64,000 nucleotides of DNA from contig JAIXMF010000015.1 of the NCBI GenBank assembly GCA_025201365.1, positions 1 to 64,000 on the forward strand. The letters are read 5' to 3'. Position 1 is the stretch's first letter; the number at the start of each line of letters is the position of its first letter. Under the pieces are notes generated by a model. It made no database searches, had not been told where the DNA came from, and saw only the letters and a list, made by a program, of their open reading frames with translations. The DNA is from Syncephalis plumigaleata (Eukaryota; Zoopagomycota; Zoopagomycetes; Zoopagales; Piptocephalidaceae). Below are positions 62,804-64,000 of the stretch, piece by piece. The translations under genes and the position numbers were made by a program.

Positions 62804-64000
62804 TTACTTCTTCTTAATGATAACCTTCTTGACCTTATGCCAGAAACCCTTCTTCTTCTTCTTGGGCGTTGCTGTCTCGTTTGTTGCTTCCGATGCGAGT
62901 GATGGCTCGATCGAGCGTGTTGTTGGCTTGGCTTCAGGTGCAGTCTTGTTGGACGATACAGGCACCGGTTTAGTCTCCTCGACCTTGGAGATTAATACTG
63001 CGCCACTTTCCACGCTACGTGTTGTGACTCCTGATATTGGTACCTCTGTACGTGTTGCCTCAGTTTCTTCTTCAGCCTGTTGTTGTTGTTGTTCCTCCTT
63101 TACTTCCTCCTCGACTATTGGCTTGGCTTCCTCAGTCACCACTTCCTCCTTGGCTGATTCTTTCTGTTCAGCATCTTCGGTGGTAGTGGTGGTAGCTGCT
63201 GCCTCGGTGGTCACTTCCTCCTCGTCCTTCTTGATATCCTCAACAGACACTACTACTGCCTCCTCATCCACTGCTTCAACTACTGCTTCAACAGCTTCAG
63301 CTGCCTTTTCAGTGGATTCCTCGACTGGTGCCACAGTTTCTTCAACTGGTTGTGCAGCAGGAGTCTCTTCCTCTGTCTGTTCTGGTTCGGTTTCCTCGAC
63401 AGATTCAGCGGCGATCTCGACTACCTTCTCCTCTTCTTTGTCTTCTTCCTTTGCTACCTCAGTAGTCTCTACTGCTGGTTCTACCGATAGCATCCGCAAT
63501 AATCATAATAAATATTAGTTTAATCCATTGAGAAAGTAGCAATGATCAAGTGTTAATTACCTTCTTCTTCAACAGTAGCAGCAGCCTTGACTGGCTCTTC
63601 TTCGACCTTCTTTACCTTCTCCACCGCCTTATCGTCTTCGGAGGCGACATCTGTGTTGGACGACGTGGATTGACCGCCCGAGCTGTCTGTCTTGGCCAAT
63701 AGGATGGATTCAGGATTTGTCAACAAATCTTGAGCGCTCTGGCGTTGCTTACTATCCAGAGTGCTGTGCTTGGGTGTTGTCGCGCCCTCAGTCTCACTGC
63801 CTGAGGCATCTGAGGCAGCTTCGACAAATAGATGAGTGGCGGCGAGTGCGGTGGCCTTAGCTGCGGCGGCCTCTTCGGCGGCACGCTGCTGCTTACGCTT
63901 GCGCTTAGCGGCACCGCTCTTGCTCTTCTTCTTGCGACCACCAGTGCTAGATGATGGTGGGAGCTTCTCGGAAGCCACTACATTAACGGGCTTTGCTTGA
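62804..64000 (-). CDS. Acidic Glu/Ala/Val/Thr-rich protein with basic ends, partial at right edge
   Basis: Exon 2 is 62804-63480 and the preceding exon runs from 63561 past the window edge; the frame is still open at 64000, so the start lies outside. The upstream exon has a lysine/arginine cluster (GGRKKKSKSGAAKRKRKQQR), an Ala-rich helix and a Ser/Thr/Asp-rich linker. Exon 2 is a long, highly charged segment made of loosely repeated VEE/EEET/EAVEAV units with Q5, and ends in PKKKKKGFWHKVKKVIIKKK. No known domain; composition suggests an extended, disordered protein that could bind membranes or nucleic acids through its basic ends (inference). The opposite strand carries a 249-codon open frame that is only a mirror of this biased composition. 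Confidence 0.75.

Noticed and set aside
62769-63518. 249-codon open frame on the + strand, Ser/Thr/Ala/Val-rich
   Set aside because: It mirrors the biased GAA/GAG/GCT codons of the acidic protein on the other strand, has no domain, and ignores the splice site of that gene.
1-64000. Transposons, LTR elements or viral remnants
   Set aside because: No reverse transcriptase, integrase, transposase or capsid-like reading, no long terminal repeats and no target-site duplications were seen.
1-64000. tRNA and rRNA genes
   Set aside because: No sequence with paired A and B box motifs in a cloverleaf context was found; GGTTCGAAT near 2513 lies inside transporter B coding sequence.

Overview
Nuclear DNA of an intron-rich eukaryote, most likely a fungus and plausibly an early-diverging (non-Dikarya) one. 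Introns are about 50-100 bp, almost always GTAAG(T)...CTAA(C/T)...YAG, and leaders are pyrimidine-rich. All three standard stop codons are used. Gene content fits a free-living, respiring heterotroph: four hexose-type MFS transporters, complex I (NDUFA8), valine/isoleucine synthesis (ILV3), an ACAA2-type thiolase, a Ste7/MEK-type MAPKK and PP2A-A/TPD3. A biopterin-recycling QDPR and an ACAA2-type (rather than only peroxisomal) thiolase argue against a typical ascomycete. The lineage call is inference.

Layout. 0-3 kb: two sugar transporters (-), the first cut by the window edge. 3.9-5.6 kb: a tiny secreted-protein gene whose tail is encoded by a ladder of 3-nt microexons, the most unusual feature here. 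6.1-6.6 kb: a small KSVKFA-motif protein (-), followed by about 3.7 kb of purine-skewed non-coding DNA. 11-14 kb: a TMEM170-like membrane protein and an unrecognised basic Ser/Thr/Pro-rich protein (-). 14.7-18.2 kb: a REEP/HVA22-like ER-shaping protein with a long tail, and NDUFA8 (+). 18.6-23.8 kb: two more sugar transporters, divergent. 24-27.5 kb: a class-3 lipase and the thiolase (-). 29.6-36 kb: a PH-C2-RasGAP and a MAPKK (+), two parts of Ras/MAPK signalling. 36.3-40.6 kb: QDPR (-) and ILV3 (+), head to head. 42.4-47.2 kb: a huge His/Ser/Ala-rich protein ending in TFIIB-type cyclin folds. 47.5-51.1 kb: an unrecognised gene and a multi-pass membrane protein. 51.6-52.9 kb: an ING-family PHD protein (-). 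53.6-56 kb: the PP2A scaffold (+). 56.7-60 kb: a CCDC28-like protein (-) and METTL16 (+), head to head 140 bp apart. 60.4-61.8 kb: an alpha/beta hydrolase. 62.8-64 kb: an acidic protein running off the right edge.

Many otherwise convincing genes carry one or a few single-base frame changes, nearly all explained by one lost base in a short homopolymer. They look more like sequencing or consensus error than gene decay: ILV3, MAPKK, QDPR, NDUFA8, TMEM170 and the membrane protein at 50 kb have exons summing exactly to whole codons. No rRNA, tRNA, CRISPR array, transposon or viral remnant was recognised.
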